A stretch of DNA of 64,000 bases from Streptomyces sp. NBC_00353 (GTDB taxonomy: Bacteria > Actinomycetota > Actinomycetes > Streptomycetales > Streptomycetaceae), in assembly GCF_036108815.1 (NCBI RefSeq), contig NZ_CP107985.1, forward strand, positions 7,065,501-7,129,500, read 5' to 3'. The first letter of the stretch is position 1. Each line of letters begins with the position of its first letter. Of the stretch, positions 42,065 to 50,925 are shown in pieces. The notes under the pieces are model-generated. The model was not told where the DNA came from, ran no database searches, and was given only the letters and a program-made list of their open reading frames with translations. Position numbers and translations under genes: made by a program.

Positions 42065-42112
42065 AAACTCGACAACGTGATTGACGAAAACGTAAATCAG
42101 GTTGTCGAGTTT
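42065..42112. promoter_or_regulatory. Large inverted repeat, operator for the MarR/AhpD-like divergent pair
   Basis: AAACTCGACAAC (42065-42076) and GTTGTCGAGTTT (42101-42112) are perfect 12-bp arms around a 24-base centre that itself holds TGATT...AAATCA. It fills nearly the whole 70-base gap between the two divergent starts, so one bound regulator could block both. Confidence 0.78.
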
Positions 42113-42116
42113 TGCA

Positions 42117-42620
42117 ATGGCTGAGCCAACAGGGCGAGTTGAAGGTGTGGCGCCCGACGGTGACGGTGCGGGCTTCGAGCTGCCCCTGCTCCTGTTCGCC
42201 GGGTTCCGGTCGATCGTCGACGAGCTCCATCGCGAACTGGCCGAGTGCGGGCATCCCGAAGTCCGTCCCGCCTACGGCTTCGCGCTCCAGGCCGTCGGCC
42301 GCGACGGTGCTACCGCCAGTGAGATCGGCCGGCGGCTGGGCGTCTCCAAGCAGGCCGCCGGGAAGACCGTCGACAGGCTGGAGAGCCTCGGCTACGTCGA
42401 GCGGGTCGACGATCCGCAGGACGGTCGCCGCAAGCTGGTCCGGGTGACCCCGCGCGGTGTCGACGTGCTGGTCCGCTCCGCCGAGGGGTTCGACCGGCTG
42501 CGTGCCGAATGGGCCCGGGTGCTCGGCGCCGAGCGGCTGTGGGCGCTGGAGTCCGATCTGCGCACGATGGCGCCCGCCGACGGGTTCCGGCTCGACGCTG
42601 CGGCGTGGTTCAACGGCTGA
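42117..42620 (+). CDS. MarR-family regulator
   Basis: A 167-residue winged-helix MarR protein. The recognition region is ASEIGRRLGVSKQAAGKTVDRLESLGYVERVDDPQDGRR, abbreviated here by its ends, with the beta-wing DPQDGRRKLVRVTPRG. There is no cysteine in the visible sensing region outside CGHPE, which could serve as a redox Cys near residue 36. The ATG at 42117 lacks a clear ribosome binding site and lies five bases after the operator, so a leaderless message is possible. Divergent pairing with an AhpD-like gene suggests peroxide or electrophile response. Confidence 0.85.
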   Translation: MAEPTGRVEGVAPDGDGAGFELPLLLFAGFRSIVDELHRELAECGHPEVRPAYGFALQAVGRDGATASEIGRRLGVSKQAAGKTVDRLESLGYVERVDDPQDGRRKLVRVTPRGVDVLVRSAEGFDRLRAEWARVLGAERLWALESDLRTMAPADGFRLDAAAWFNG

Positions 42621-42756
42621 GGCGCTTCCTCAGATGTCCTGGCAATAGATGGGACGTATTTCGTAGACACCCTTCCCGTGGGCCTCATTGTGCGGCAGCA
42701 TGCGCAAGTCGACACCCTAGAGATCCGACCAATGAGGTCGAGAATGAGAGGGAACC

Positions 42757-44448
42757 ATGGCACGACGCACCCGTGTGCTCAGTGCGCTCGCACTGGCTGC
42801 CGCGGCCGCGCTCGTTCCCGTGCAGGCCACTGCTCAGCAAGCCGCGCAGGCGGCCGGGCAGGAGCCCGGACATCGGGCCGCCGCACCGCCGGGCACCCCG
42901 TGCGCCGCGCCTGTGAAGCCCGCTTCGCAGATGGCCGTCGAGTCCTGCGACAGCCCTGAGCGGATCATCGAGAAGGCCGCGAACATCGTCCCCACCCCCG
43001 GCCAACTCGCCTGGCAGCAGCGCGAAGTCACGGCCTTCACCCACTTCGGCATGAACACCTTCACGGGTCGCGAATGGGGATCGGGCACCGAGGACGAAAA
43101 GCTCTTCGCCCCGAAGAGCATCGACGCCGACCAGTGGATGCGTGCCTACAAGGCGGCCGGTGCCGAGCAGGTCATGCTCACCGCCAAGCACCACGACGGG
43201 TTCGTCCTGTACCCGTCGCGCTACACCGACCACTCGGTCGAACTCAGCCCCGGCAGCCCCGATGTCGTCGGCGCCTACGTGAAGGCCGCCCGCAAGGCGG
43301 GCCTGAAGGTCGGCCTCTATCTCTCGCCCTCCGACGGCGCCGAACTCCCGCACGCCTGGCACGCCCAGTGGGTCGAGTCGATCCGCAAGAAGCAGGCGGA
43401 GGGCAAGCCACTGAGCCTGCCCGAACAGATGGCGCTGGAGGACGGCGACCGGGCACCCGCGGGTGAGGGAAGGTTCGGCAACGGCAGTGCCGTCACCGAG
43501 CGCACCATCCCCACCCTCGTCCCCGGGGACGACCGCGCCGCGGCAGTCAAGCGTCACAAGCTCCCCACCTTCACGGTGATGGCCGACGACTACGACGCGT
43601 ACTACCTCAACCAGCTCTACGAAATCTTCACCCAGTACGGGCCGATCGAGGAGCTCTGGCTGGACGGCGCCAACCCCTGGTCCGGCTCCGGCATCACCCA
43701 GAAGTACAACGTCAAGCAGTGGTTCGACATGGTCAAGGCGCTGTCGCCGAACACCGTCGTCTTCCAGGGCCCGCAGGGCGTGCGCTGGGTCGGGAACGAG
43801 GGCGGCACCGCCCGTGAGACCGAGTGGAGCGTCACCCCGCACGCCACCGACCCGTGGACCGGACTCGGCAGCCTGCCCAACGACTCGACCGACGCCGACA
43901 TCGGCTCCCGCGCCAGGATCCTCGACCCGACGACCAAGTACCTGCAGTGGTACCCGGCCGAGGCGGACGTCTCCATCCGGCCCGGCTGGTTCTACCACCC
44001 GGAGCAACAGCCCAAGTCTCCTGCGCAGTTGATGAACCTGTACGAGAAGAGCGTCGGCCGGAACGCCGCACTGCTGCTGAACGTGCCGCCCAACCGGGAC
44101 GGCCGGATCGCCGACGCGGACGTCGCGTCACTGACCGCCTTCGGCAAGGCGGTACGCAGCACCTACGGCACCGATGTGCGGCGCACGCAGGCTCCTGGGC
44201 CGTACACCTTCGACCGGGTCGCCGTCCGCGAGGACATCCGGCACGGGCAGCGGGTCGAGAAGTTCGCCGTGGAGGCCAGGATCGACGGCAGCTGGCAGCG
44301 GATCGCCGAGGGCACCACCATCGGCAACCGGCGCATCCTGCCGCTCGCCTCGCCCGTCACCGCGACGGCGGTACGGGTCGAGGTCCTGGAGTCCCGGGCC
44401 GCACCGCACCTCGGGGCGACCACGCTGCACCTGAGTTCGACCGGATGA
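42757..44448 (+). CDS. Secreted alpha-L-fucosidase (GH29)
   Basis: A 563-residue secreted glycosidase: signal peptide RTRVLSALALAAAAALVPVQATAQQ, then a GH29 barrel with FTHFGMNTFTGREWGSG, MLTAKHHDGFVLYPS and the nucleophile Asp in IEELWLDGANPW near residue 310. The C-terminal 120 residues are a beta-rich domain (YTFDRVAVREDI..., VTATAVRVEVLES) like an F5/8-type accessory domain. It releases alpha-linked L-fucose from glycans. AGAGGGAA precedes the ATG at 42757. No fucose uptake genes are near, so the gene appears stand-alone. Confidence 0.9.
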   Translation: MARRTRVLSALALAAAAALVPVQATAQQAAQAAGQEPGHRAAAPPGTPCAAPVKPASQMAVESCDSPERIIEKAANIVPTPGQLAWQQREVTAFTHFGMNTFTGREWGSGTEDEKLFAPKSIDADQWMRAYKAAGAEQVMLTAKHHDGFVLYPSRYTDHSVELSPGSPDVVGAYVKAARKAGLKVGLYLSPSDGAELPHAWHAQWVESIRKKQAEGKPLSLPEQMALEDGDRAPAGEGRFGNGSAVTERTIPTLVPGDDRAAAVKRHKLPTFTVMADDYDAYYLNQLYEIFTQYGPIEELWLDGANPWSGSGITQKYNVKQWFDMVKALSPNTVVFQGPQGVRWVGNEGGTARETEWSVTPHATDPWTGLGSLPNDSTDADIGSRARILDPTTKYLQWYPAEADVSIRPGWFYHPEQQPKSPAQLMNLYEKSVGRNAALLLNVPPNRDGRIADADVASLTAFGKAVRSTYGTDVRRTQAPGPYTFDRVAVREDIRHGQRVEKFAVEARIDGSWQRIAEGTTIGNRRILPLASPVTATAVRVEVLESRAAPHLGATTLHLSSTG

Positions 44449-44456
44449 GCCGTCGG

Positions 44457-44480
44457 CCGGGGGATCGGGGTCACCCCCGG
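44457..44480. terminator. Bidirectional hairpin between the fucosidase and the response regulator genes
   Basis: CCGGGGG pairs with CCCCCGG around a ten-base loop. It lies nine bases past the fucosidase stop and overlaps the end of the convergent response-regulator gene, so it can serve both directions. Confidence 0.6.
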
Positions 44481-45118
44481 TCGAGATAGGCCAGCACCGC
44501 AAGAACGCGGCGGTTGTCGTCGTCGGACGGCGGCAGGCCGAGCTTCCCGAAGATATTCGAGGTGTGCTTGGCCACCGCCCGCTCCGTGATCACCATCTTC
44601 GAGGCGATCGCCGCGTTCGAACGGCCCTGGGCCATCAGTTCCATGACCTCCAGCTCGCGCGGCGTCAGCCCGCCCATCGGCTTGTCCTGCGCCCGTCGCG
44701 ACAGCAGCTGCGAGATCACCTGTGGGTCCATCGCGGTGCCGCCCGCCGCGACTCTGCGTACCGCGTCGATGAACTGGTCGGCGTCGAAGACCCGGTCCTT
44801 GAGCAGATATCCGATGGCCCCGTTGCCGTCCGCCAGCAGCTCGCGTGCGTACAACTGCTCCACATGCTGCGAGAGCACGAGCACCGGCAGCCCAGGCCGG
44901 GCCTTTCTGGCCGCCAGTGCGCACTGCAGGCCCTCGTCCGTGTGGGACGGCGGGAGCCGGACGTCGACCACCGCGACGTCCGGCTCCAACTCGGCGAGTG
45001 CCCTGGTCAGTTCGGGCCCGGTCTCGACGGCTGCCGCAATCTCGAAGTCGTACGCCTGCAGCATCCGCACCAGACCGTCGCGCAGCAGGAAGAGATCTTC
45101 GGCTAGGACAACTCGCAA
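44471..45118 (-). CDS. NarL/LuxR-type response regulator
   Basis: A 215-residue regulator with a receiver domain (acidic pocket ED in VVLAEDLF, phospho-acceptor Asp in VAVVDVRLPP, Lys in YLLKDRV) and a C-terminal LuxR HTH (LTPRELEVMELMAQGRSNAAIASKMVITERAVAKHTSNIFGKLGL, shown by its ends only). Its start codon overlaps the histidine-kinase gene by 16 bases, so it is co-translated with that partner. The target may include the divergent MMPL transporter gene at 46612. Confidence 0.92.
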   Translation of the reverse strand: MRVVLAEDLFLLRDGLVRMLQAYDFEIAAAVETGPELTRALAELEPDVAVVDVRLPPSHTDEGLQCALAARKARPGLPVLVLSQHVEQLYARELLADGNGAIGYLLKDRVFDADQFIDAVRRVAAGGTAMDPQVISQLLSRRAQDKPMGGLTPRELEVMELMAQGRSNAAIASKMVITERAVAKHTSNIFGKLGLPPSDDDNRRVLAVLAYLDRG

Positions 45119-46371
45119 GGGATCTCCATGGTCACCATGGTGGGACCGCCCGCGGGGCTGCTGACGGCCATGATGCCGTCGAATGTACCGAGTCGGCTTT
45201 CGATTCCGCTCAGCCCAGAGCCCGGTCCGATCGTCGCGCCGCCCCTTCCGTTGTCCGTGACGGAGATCCGCAGCATCGAGTCGGCGTGGTGGATGTCCAC
45301 CCAGAGACGGTCCGCCCCCGAGTGCTTGGCGGCGTTCGTCAGGGTCTCGCTCACCGCGAAGTACGCGGCCGACTCGACCGGTGCCTCGGCGCGGCCGGCC
45401 AGCTCCACCTCGACCTGGGCCGCGATGGGCAGCCGCAGCGCCAGCGCCTTGACGGCGTCCCCGAGTCCGCGTTCGGCCAGGACCGGCGGGTGGATGCCCC
45501 GTACGAGATCGCGCAGCTCGGTGAGGGCTTCCGCGGAGGACTCGCGGGCCGTCGCGAGAAGCTTCTTGGCCTGCGCCGGGTCCTTCTCGATCAGCGCCTC
45601 GATCGTGCCCAGGTTCATGCCCATGGCGACCAGCCGGGCCTGCGCGCCGTCGTGCAGATCGCGCTCGATACGGCGCAGTTCGGAGGCGGCGGTGTCCACG
45701 GCCTCGTGCCGGGTCTCGGTGAGCCGGTCGATCCGCCGGGCCAGCTCCTGCTCATGGGTGGGCGCCAGCAGCGAGCGGGCGATCACGAAGTGCAGCCGCA
45801 GCAGCGGCTTGCCGACCTTCAGACCCGTCAGGAAGAACACCACACCGAGCGCTGCGGCGGCCAGCGCCGTCGCCTGGCTGTCGACCGGCACGAACGCGTA
45901 CCAGTACCGGTCGTCGGTGAAGACCCGCCACAGGCCCGCCGCCAGGACGAACCCCTCCACCGGATAGAGCAGCAGCGCCGAGGCGAGGATCGACACGCAG
46001 TAGCCGGCCGTCATGTCGACCAGCAGCCACTGGATGTCCCGCCAGGTCGCCGGATCCTTCAGCATCAGCGTCGTCCGCTCCACCTGCCCCGTGAACCCGC
46101 CGCGCAGATCTTTCGGGAAGGGCCGGTAGGGGACCGGGATACGGATGTCCGACCAGGTCGCCGCCAGCAGCCGGCGCTGGTTGGCGTGCCCGCGGACCGC
46201 GTCCAGCACCTGTGGGGTGGTGAACAGGCCCAGACCCAGCGGAATGAAGGCGATCGAGAGCACCGCCAGGACGAACAGGGTGATCGACCCGGCGAGACTG
46301 GCGATCGACAGTACGATCCCGCGCCCGGCGGCCAGCAGCGCGGACCGTATCCGGCTCTGCATCGCGTTCAT
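45103..46371 (-). CDS. Sensor histidine kinase (HisKA_3 type)
   Basis: A 422-residue membrane kinase with an N-terminal sensor domain of the actinobacterial two-helix type (IVLSIASLAGSITLFVLAVLSIAFIPLGLGLF, a second pair at about 125-150 and 165-190), a HisKA_3 phosphoacceptor helix with His in ELRRIERDLHDGAQARL near residue 240, and an ATPase domain (SETLTNAAKHSGA N-box, VTDNGRGGA G1, GSGLSGIESRL G2). It phosphorylates the response regulator encoded downstream. The stimulus is unknown. Divergent from the MMPL gene. Confidence 0.92.
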   Translation of the reverse strand: MNAMQSRIRSALLAAGRGIVLSIASLAGSITLFVLAVLSIAFIPLGLGLFTTPQVLDAVRGHANQRRLLAATWSDIRIPVPYRPFPKDLRGGFTGQVERTTLMLKDPATWRDIQWLLVDMTAGYCVSILASALLLYPVEGFVLAAGLWRVFTDDRYWYAFVPVDSQATALAAAALGVVFFLTGLKVGKPLLRLHFVIARSLLAPTHEQELARRIDRLTETRHEAVDTAASELRRIERDLHDGAQARLVAMGMNLGTIEALIEKDPAQAKKLLATARESSAEALTELRDLVRGIHPPVLAERGLGDAVKALALRLPIAAQVEVELAGRAEAPVESAAYFAVSETLTNAAKHSGADRLWVDIHHADSMLRISVTDNGRGGATIGPGSGLSGIESRLGTFDGIMAVSSPAGGPTMVTMEIPCELS

Positions 46372-46611
46372 GATGGTCCCTCTTCCCTTCGCCGGGCCCC
46401 TCCTGGCAGGCCGCGGTCCGAGGACAGTCTCACCCGGCGGTCAGACGTGACGTCAGCCGTTTCGACACCCGGGAGGGGTGTACCCAGCACCACCATCGCG
46501 ACCTCGCCCTACGCCTCGGAGAGAGGGGGTTCCGGCGGCTGGGGCGGCAGGCGCCCCGTTCCTAAGTTCGTGAGCGACTCATTCGACGTCAACTTCTGGG
46601 GGCGAAACGCC

Positions 46612-48759
46612 ATGAGGCGCAACCTGGCGGCACGCATCGGCGTGTGGAGCGCACACCATCGCAGGACGGCCATCCTCGGCTGGCTGCTCTTCGTCGTGCT
46701 CGCCACGGGGATCGGCGGGGCATCCGGCATGGTCGAGATGACGGACGCCGAGAACGCCACGGGCGACTCGGCACGGGCGGAGCGGATCCTCGACGACGCC
46801 GGCCTCGCCCATCCCGCGGGTGAGCTGGTCATGGTGTCCGCGGCGAAGGCGGGTGACTGGCAGGACGCGGCCCGTGAGGTCTCCGCCGCCGTGGAGCGGA
46901 CCGGCGAGGTCCGGAACCTCGCGGCGCCCGTCCCCTCCAAGGACGGCAAGGACGCCCTGATCACCTTTGACATGAAGGGAGACGCGGCGACGTCCGCCGA
47001 CCGGGTGCAGCCGGTGCTCGACGCCGTGTCCGGGGTCCGGGAGAAGCGGCCGGACATCACGATCCATCAGTTCGGCGAGGCCAGCGCTGGGAAGTGGCTC
47101 GGCGACCTGCTCTCCGAGGACTTCAAGAAGGCCGAGTTCACCGCCGTACCCCTGGCCCTGGGCATCCTGCTGATCGCCTTCGGCGCCGTGGTCGCGGCCC
47201 TGCTGCCGGTCGGGCTCGCACTCACCGCCTGCATGGCCGCCTTCGGTCTGCTGTCGCTGGCCAGCCACCAACTGCACCTCTTCCAGACCACGTACTCCGT
47301 GATGTTCCTGATGGGCTTCGCCGTCGGCGTCGACTACTGCCTCTTCTACCTGCGGCGCGAGCGCGACGAGCGGGCCGCGGGGCGCGACGCCGGGACGGCG
47401 CTGCGGATCGCGGCGGCGACCAGCGGCCGGGCCGTGCTGGTCTCCGGGCTCACCGTCATGGTCGCGATGGCCGGTATGTTCCTGTCCGGACTGATGCTGT
47501 TCAAGGGCTTCGCCCTGGCCACGATCACCGTCGTCCTCATCGCCGTGCTGGGCTCGGTGACCGTGCTTCCCGCGCTGCTGTCCTGGCTCGGGGACCGGAT
47601 CGACGCGGGGCGGGTGCCGCTGCTGAACCGGCGCTCCCGGCGGGGTGCGCGGGCCAGTGGCTCCTTTGCAGGCACGATCCTCGGTCCTGTCCTGGCCCGG
47701 CCCAAGGTCTTTGCCGTCTCCTCGGTCGTCGTCCTGCTGGCCCTGGCCGCGCCCGCCCTCGGCATGAAGACCGAGTCGCTCGGCCTGGAGAAGCAGTTCG
47801 GCTCGGACTCGGAGCTCTCCGTGGCGTACCGGAACATCGAGGAGACGTTCCCGGGCGGCCCCGCCCCCGCACTCCTCGTGATCGAGGCGGACGACATCGA
47901 CTCGCCCGAACTGCGCAAGGCACTGGCGGAGTTCGGCCCCGGCAAGGTGACCGTGCACCGGGCGCAGAACGTCGCCGAGATCGAGGTGCCGCTGCCCGAC
48001 GGCAAGGCCGACCTGGCCGAGCTGCGCGACAGGCGGGTGCCCGCCGCCTTCGACGGGACGGGCGCGCAGGCGTACGTCACCGGGGAGCTGGCCGGGTCCG
48101 TCGACTTCAACGACCAGCTGAAGCGCGGCATCGTCCCCGTCTTCGCGTTCATCACCGCGGTGACGTTCCTGCTGATGCTGTTCTGCTTCCGCTCGTACGT
48201 CATCGCGGTGACGTCGATCCTCCTCAACCTGCTCTCCGTGGGGGCCGCGTACGGAGTGATGGTGGCCGTCTTCCAGCACGGCTGGGGTGCTTCGCTGATC
48301 GGCTCGGAGGGGGTCGGGGCGATCGAGGCATGGATGCCGCTGTTCGTCCTGGTGGTGCTCTTCGGCCTGTCGATGGACTACCACGTATTCGTGGTCTCCC
48401 GGATCCGCGAGGCCCGGCAGAGCGGTCTGGACACCCGGGCGGCCATCGACACGGGCATCCGGCGGACGGCGGGCGCGGTGACCGGCGCGGCCGTGATCAT
48501 GGTGGCGGTGTTCGCGGTCTTCGGGACGCTGTCCATGCAGGACATGCAGCAGATGGGCGTCGGCCTCGCCGTTGCGGTGCTGCTGGACGCCACGATCGTA
48601 CGGATGGTCCTGTTGCCCTCCGTCATGGCGCTGCTCGGCGAGCGGAACTGGCGGACCCCGCGCGGACTCTCCCGGCTGCCGAGCCTGGACCACGGCGAGG
48701 CGGAGGCAGCGGGCGCGGTTGCCGAACCGGTTCTGCCCGGGCCGGGTCTCCGCGGCTGA
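46612..48759 (+). CDS. MMPL-family RND transporter
   Basis: A 715-residue protein with two repeats of one helix, a large extracytoplasmic loop and a five-helix bundle, the standard MMPL layout. The proton-relay motif of the first bundle is GFAVGVDYCLFYLRRERDE and of the second LFGLSMDYHVFVVSRIREAR (GxxxDY in each). It exports lipids or hydrophobic metabolites. The ATG at 46612 has GGGGG upstream; an in-frame GTG at 46570 would add 14 residues. It is divergent from a two-component system, a common pairing in Streptomyces that suggests the kinase responds to envelope stress or the exported compound. Confidence 0.9.
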   Translation: MRRNLAARIGVWSAHHRRTAILGWLLFVVLATGIGGASGMVEMTDAENATGDSARAERILDDAGLAHPAGELVMVSAAKAGDWQDAAREVSAAVERTGEVRNLAAPVPSKDGKDALITFDMKGDAATSADRVQPVLDAVSGVREKRPDITIHQFGEASAGKWLGDLLSEDFKKAEFTAVPLALGILLIAFGAVVAALLPVGLALTACMAAFGLLSLASHQLHLFQTTYSVMFLMGFAVGVDYCLFYLRRERDERAAGRDAGTALRIAAATSGRAVLVSGLTVMVAMAGMFLSGLMLFKGFALATITVVLIAVLGSVTVLPALLSWLGDRIDAGRVPLLNRRSRRGARASGSFAGTILGPVLARPKVFAVSSVVVLLALAAPALGMKTESLGLEKQFGSDSELSVAYRNIEETFPGGPAPALLVIEADDIDSPELRKALAEFGPGKVTVHRAQNVAEIEVPLPDGKADLAELRDRRVPAAFDGTGAQAYVTGELAGSVDFNDQLKRGIVPVFAFITAVTFLLMLFCFRSYVIAVTSILLNLLSVGAAYGVMVAVFQHGWGASLIGSEGVGAIEAWMPLFVLVVLFGLSMDYHVFVVSRIREARQSGLDTRAAIDTGIRRTAGAVTGAAVIMVAVFAVFGTLSMQDMQQMGVGLAVAVLLDATIVRMVLLPSVMALLGERNWRTPRGLSRLPSLDHGEAEAAGAVAEPVLPGPGLRG

Positions 48760-48772
48760 CGCCCCTACGAAG

Positions 48773-48812
48773 AAGCCCTGGCCCACCGGGTACGACCGGT
48801 CGGCCAGGGCTT
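48773..48812. terminator. Bidirectional terminator between MMPL and winged-helix genes
   Basis: AAGCCCTGGCC and GGCCAGGGCTT form a perfect 11-bp stem; both ends carry short A/T flanks, as in a two-way terminator. It separates the convergent genes ending at 48759 and 48829. Confidence 0.78.
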
Positions 48813-48828
48813 GTCGTGTGCGGCCCGC

Positions 48829-49452
48829 TCAGGGGGCGTACTTGTAACCGACGCGTCGCACCGTCTGGATCGACCGGCGGTGCTCGACGCCCAGCTTGCG
48901 GCGCAGCCGCGCGATGTGGACGTCGACGGTGCGCCCGTCGCCCACATGCCCGTAGCCCCAGACGGTCGTCACCAACTGGTCGCGGGTGTGCACCCGGTGC
49001 GGGTGCGCCACCAAATGGGCGAGCAGTTCGAATTCGAGGAACGTGAGGTCGAGCGTGTTCCCGTCCACCGCCGCGGTGCGCTGCACCGTGTCGATACGCA
49101 CCGGACCGGCCGAGGCCGGGGTCGCCACCGGCTGCGGCACGATCCGCTGGGCGGCGGCCGCGGCCGCCGCTGCAACGGCGGGCTGCTGATCGGCCGGTAC
49201 GAGCACCAGGTAGCCGATCATCGGCGGCCGGCCCGGCAGTGCCGGAAGGGTGTGCTGTGGTGCCGGCAGCCAGGTGGCGCCCGGCGGGAGGAAGTCGGCC
49301 ACATCGGCCAGCTGGACGACCTCGTCGGGGTCGACGGCGCGCAGCCGGTGGCGGTTGGGGGAGACGGAGCGGGCGGAGGGTGGGGCCGCAGCGGTCGCCG
49401 ACGATGCTGCGGTGACAGCGGTGGCGGCGGAGAAGGTACGAGTGTTCGCCAT
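48829..49452 (-). CDS. Winged-helix (OmpR/PhoB-type) DNA-binding protein without a receiver domain
   Basis: A 207-residue protein. The C-terminal 95 residues are a Trans_reg_C winged helix (LDLTFLEFELLAHLVAHPHRVHTRDQLV, GDGRTVDVHIARLRRKLG, IQTVRRVGYKYAP). The N-terminal half lacks a phospho-acceptor domain; it is Ala/Pro-rich and holds a domain with VVQLADVADFLPPGATWLP and PPMIGYLVLVPADQQP. Such orphan winged-helix proteins are conserved near glnII in Streptomyces. The ATG at 49452 has GAGCTG upstream. A possible 39-residue leader ORF lies 83 bases upstream on the same strand. Confidence 0.82.
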   Translation of the reverse strand: MANTRTFSAATAVTAASSATAAAPPSARSVSPNRHRLRAVDPDEVVQLADVADFLPPGATWLPAPQHTLPALPGRPPMIGYLVLVPADQQPAVAAAAAAAAQRIVPQPVATPASAGPVRIDTVQRTAAVDGNTLDLTFLEFELLAHLVAHPHRVHTRDQLVTTVWGYGHVGDGRTVDVHIARLRRKLGVEHRRSIQTVRRVGYKYAP

Positions 49453-49535
49453 GAGGGTCAGCTCTTTCGCGCGAAGGAGTCGTCGAGGGACGGACTTGCG
49501 TCGTGCGCGCGGACCGAAGACCGGGGTGAGCGGCT

Positions 49536-49655
49536 TTAGAGGGCCTGCGCGTTCCACGCGCGACAACACACCCGGTCGAAGTCATGATGCTGACGGGAAG
49601 GCCAGAACGGCTCGAGGTCGCTGCGACCCGGCGCGGTGTACTGGAAGCTGGCCAT
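49536..49655 (-). CDS. Possible 39-residue leader peptide upstream of the winged-helix gene
   Basis: An ATG at 49655 opens 39 codons ending in TAA: MASFQYTAPGRSDLEPF then WPSRQHHDFDRVCCRAWNAQ. GC3 is high. TAATAGGGG immediately precedes the start, either a close-spaced ribosome binding site or a -10-like element of a leaderless message. The C-terminal Val-Cys-Cys-Arg-Ala-Trp run resembles leader peptides that monitor amino-acid supply, but this link is inference. It could also be a chance ORF in the long upstream region of the regulator. Confidence 0.42.
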   Translation of the reverse strand: MASFQYTAPGRSDLEPFWPSRQHHDFDRVCCRAWNAQAL

Positions 49656-49827
49656 GCCCCTATTAGACCAGACAAGGCGGCGCCGCTGCAGGCCTCTCTC
49701 ACCCGTCGATACGGACCCTTTGCGTTACGTTCCTCACCTCGCACTTCACCTCGTGGGCCGCCGCCTGTGCTGCCTCGACCGCCCCGGCGGCAGGTGACAT
49801 GTTTCCCGGTACGGGCCGGGCACGCCG

Positions 49828-49863
49828 AAGGGGCACCCACCGTTTCCGGCAGGTGCCCCTTCG
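49828..49863 (-). terminator. Terminator of glnII
   Basis: GAAGGGGCACC pairs perfectly with GGTGCCCCTTC around a 14-base loop, 19 bases past the leftward glnII stop at 49882. Confidence 0.85.
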
Positions 49864-49881
49864 TACGGAATCAGATACGGA

Positions 49882-50925
49882 TCAGACCTGGTCGGCCTTC
49901 TCCAGCGCCGTGCAGCAGGTGTCGACGATCAGCCGCGTGACGACGTACGGGTCGACGTTGGCGTTCGGGCGACGGTCCTCGATGTAGCCCTTCTGGTCCT
50001 GCTCGACCTGCCACGGGATACGGACCGAGGCGCCACGGTTGGAGACGCCGTAGCTGTACTCGTTCCACGGGGCGGTCTCGTGCAGACCGGTCAGGCGGTC
50101 GTCGATGCCGGCGCCGTAGTTCTTGACGTGGTCCATCGGCTTCGAGCCCTCGCCCAGCGACTCGCACGCGGTGATGATCGCGTCGTAACCCTCGCGCATC
50201 GCCTTGGTGGAGAAGTTGGTGTGCGCACCCGCGCCGTTCCAGTCGCCCTTGACCGGCTTCGGGTCCAGGGTCGCGGAGACGTTGAAGTCCTCGGCGGTGC
50301 GGTAGAGCAGCCACCGGGCGATCCACAGCTGGTCGGAGACCTCCAGCGGGGAGAGCGGGCCCACCTGGAACTCCCACTGACCGGGCATGACCTCGGCGTT
50401 GATGCCGGAGATGCCCAGACCCGCCGTCAGGCAGTTCTCGAGGTGCTTCTCGACGATCTCGCGGCCGAAGATCTCGTCGGCGCCGACACCGCAGTAGTAG
50501 CCGCCCTGCGCGGCCGGGAAGCCGCCCGCGGGGAAGCCGAGCGGCCGGTGACCGTCGAAGAAGGTGTACTCCTGCTCGATGCCGAAGATCGGCTCCTGGC
50601 CGGCGAACTGCTCGGCGACCGGACGCAGGGCCGACCGCGTGTTGGACTCGTGCGGAGTCATGTCGATGTTGAAGACCTCGCACAGCACGAGCACGTCGTT
50701 GCCGCCGCGGATCGGGTCCGGACAGGAGAAGACCGGCTTCAGTACGCGGTCGGAGGCGTGACCCTCGGCCTGGTTGGTGCTGGACCCGTCGAAGCCCCAG
50801 ATGGGCAGCTCCGCGACACCCTGGGAGGCATCCCCTGCCATGATCTTCGTCTTCGAACGAAGCTTGGCGGTCGGCTCGGTGCCATCGATCCAGATGTACT
50901 CAGCCTTGAACGTCACGGAAGCCAT
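49882..50925 (-). CDS. glnII: Glutamine synthetase, eukaryotic-type (GSII)
   Basis: A 347-residue GSII, shorter than the GSI enzymes. Landmarks: YIWIDGTEPTAKLRSKTK, WGFDGSSTNQAEG, VLCEVFNIDMTPHESNTR, GIEQEYTFFDG, AGLGISGINAEVMPGQWEFQVG, GAGAHTNFS and GVSNRGASVRIP. It makes glutamine from glutamate, ammonia and ATP, is heat-labile, and is not adenylylated by GlnE. In S. coelicolor it is activated by GlnR under nitrogen limitation. The ATG at 50925 has AAAGG upstream. A small HTH-like gene on the same strand runs into its first codons. Confidence 0.95.
   Translation of the reverse strand: MASVTFKAEYIWIDGTEPTAKLRSKTKIMAGDASQGVAELPIWGFDGSSTNQAEGHASDRVLKPVFSCPDPIRGGNDVLVLCEVFNIDMTPHESNTRSALRPVAEQFAGQEPIFGIEQEYTFFDGHRPLGFPAGGFPAAQGGYYCGVGADEIFGREIVEKHLENCLTAGLGISGINAEVMPGQWEFQVGPLSPLEVSDQLWIARWLLYRTAEDFNVSATLDPKPVKGDWNGAGAHTNFSTKAMREGYDAIITACESLGEGSKPMDHVKNYGAGIDDRLTGLHETAPWNEYSYGVSNRGASVRIPWQVEQDQKGYIEDRRPNANVDPYVVTRLIVDTCCTALEKADQV

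Noticed and set aside
42640..42756. Operator resembling GGGAC/GTCC repeats before the fucosidase
   Set aside because: Only four-base matches with irregular spacing; too weak to call.
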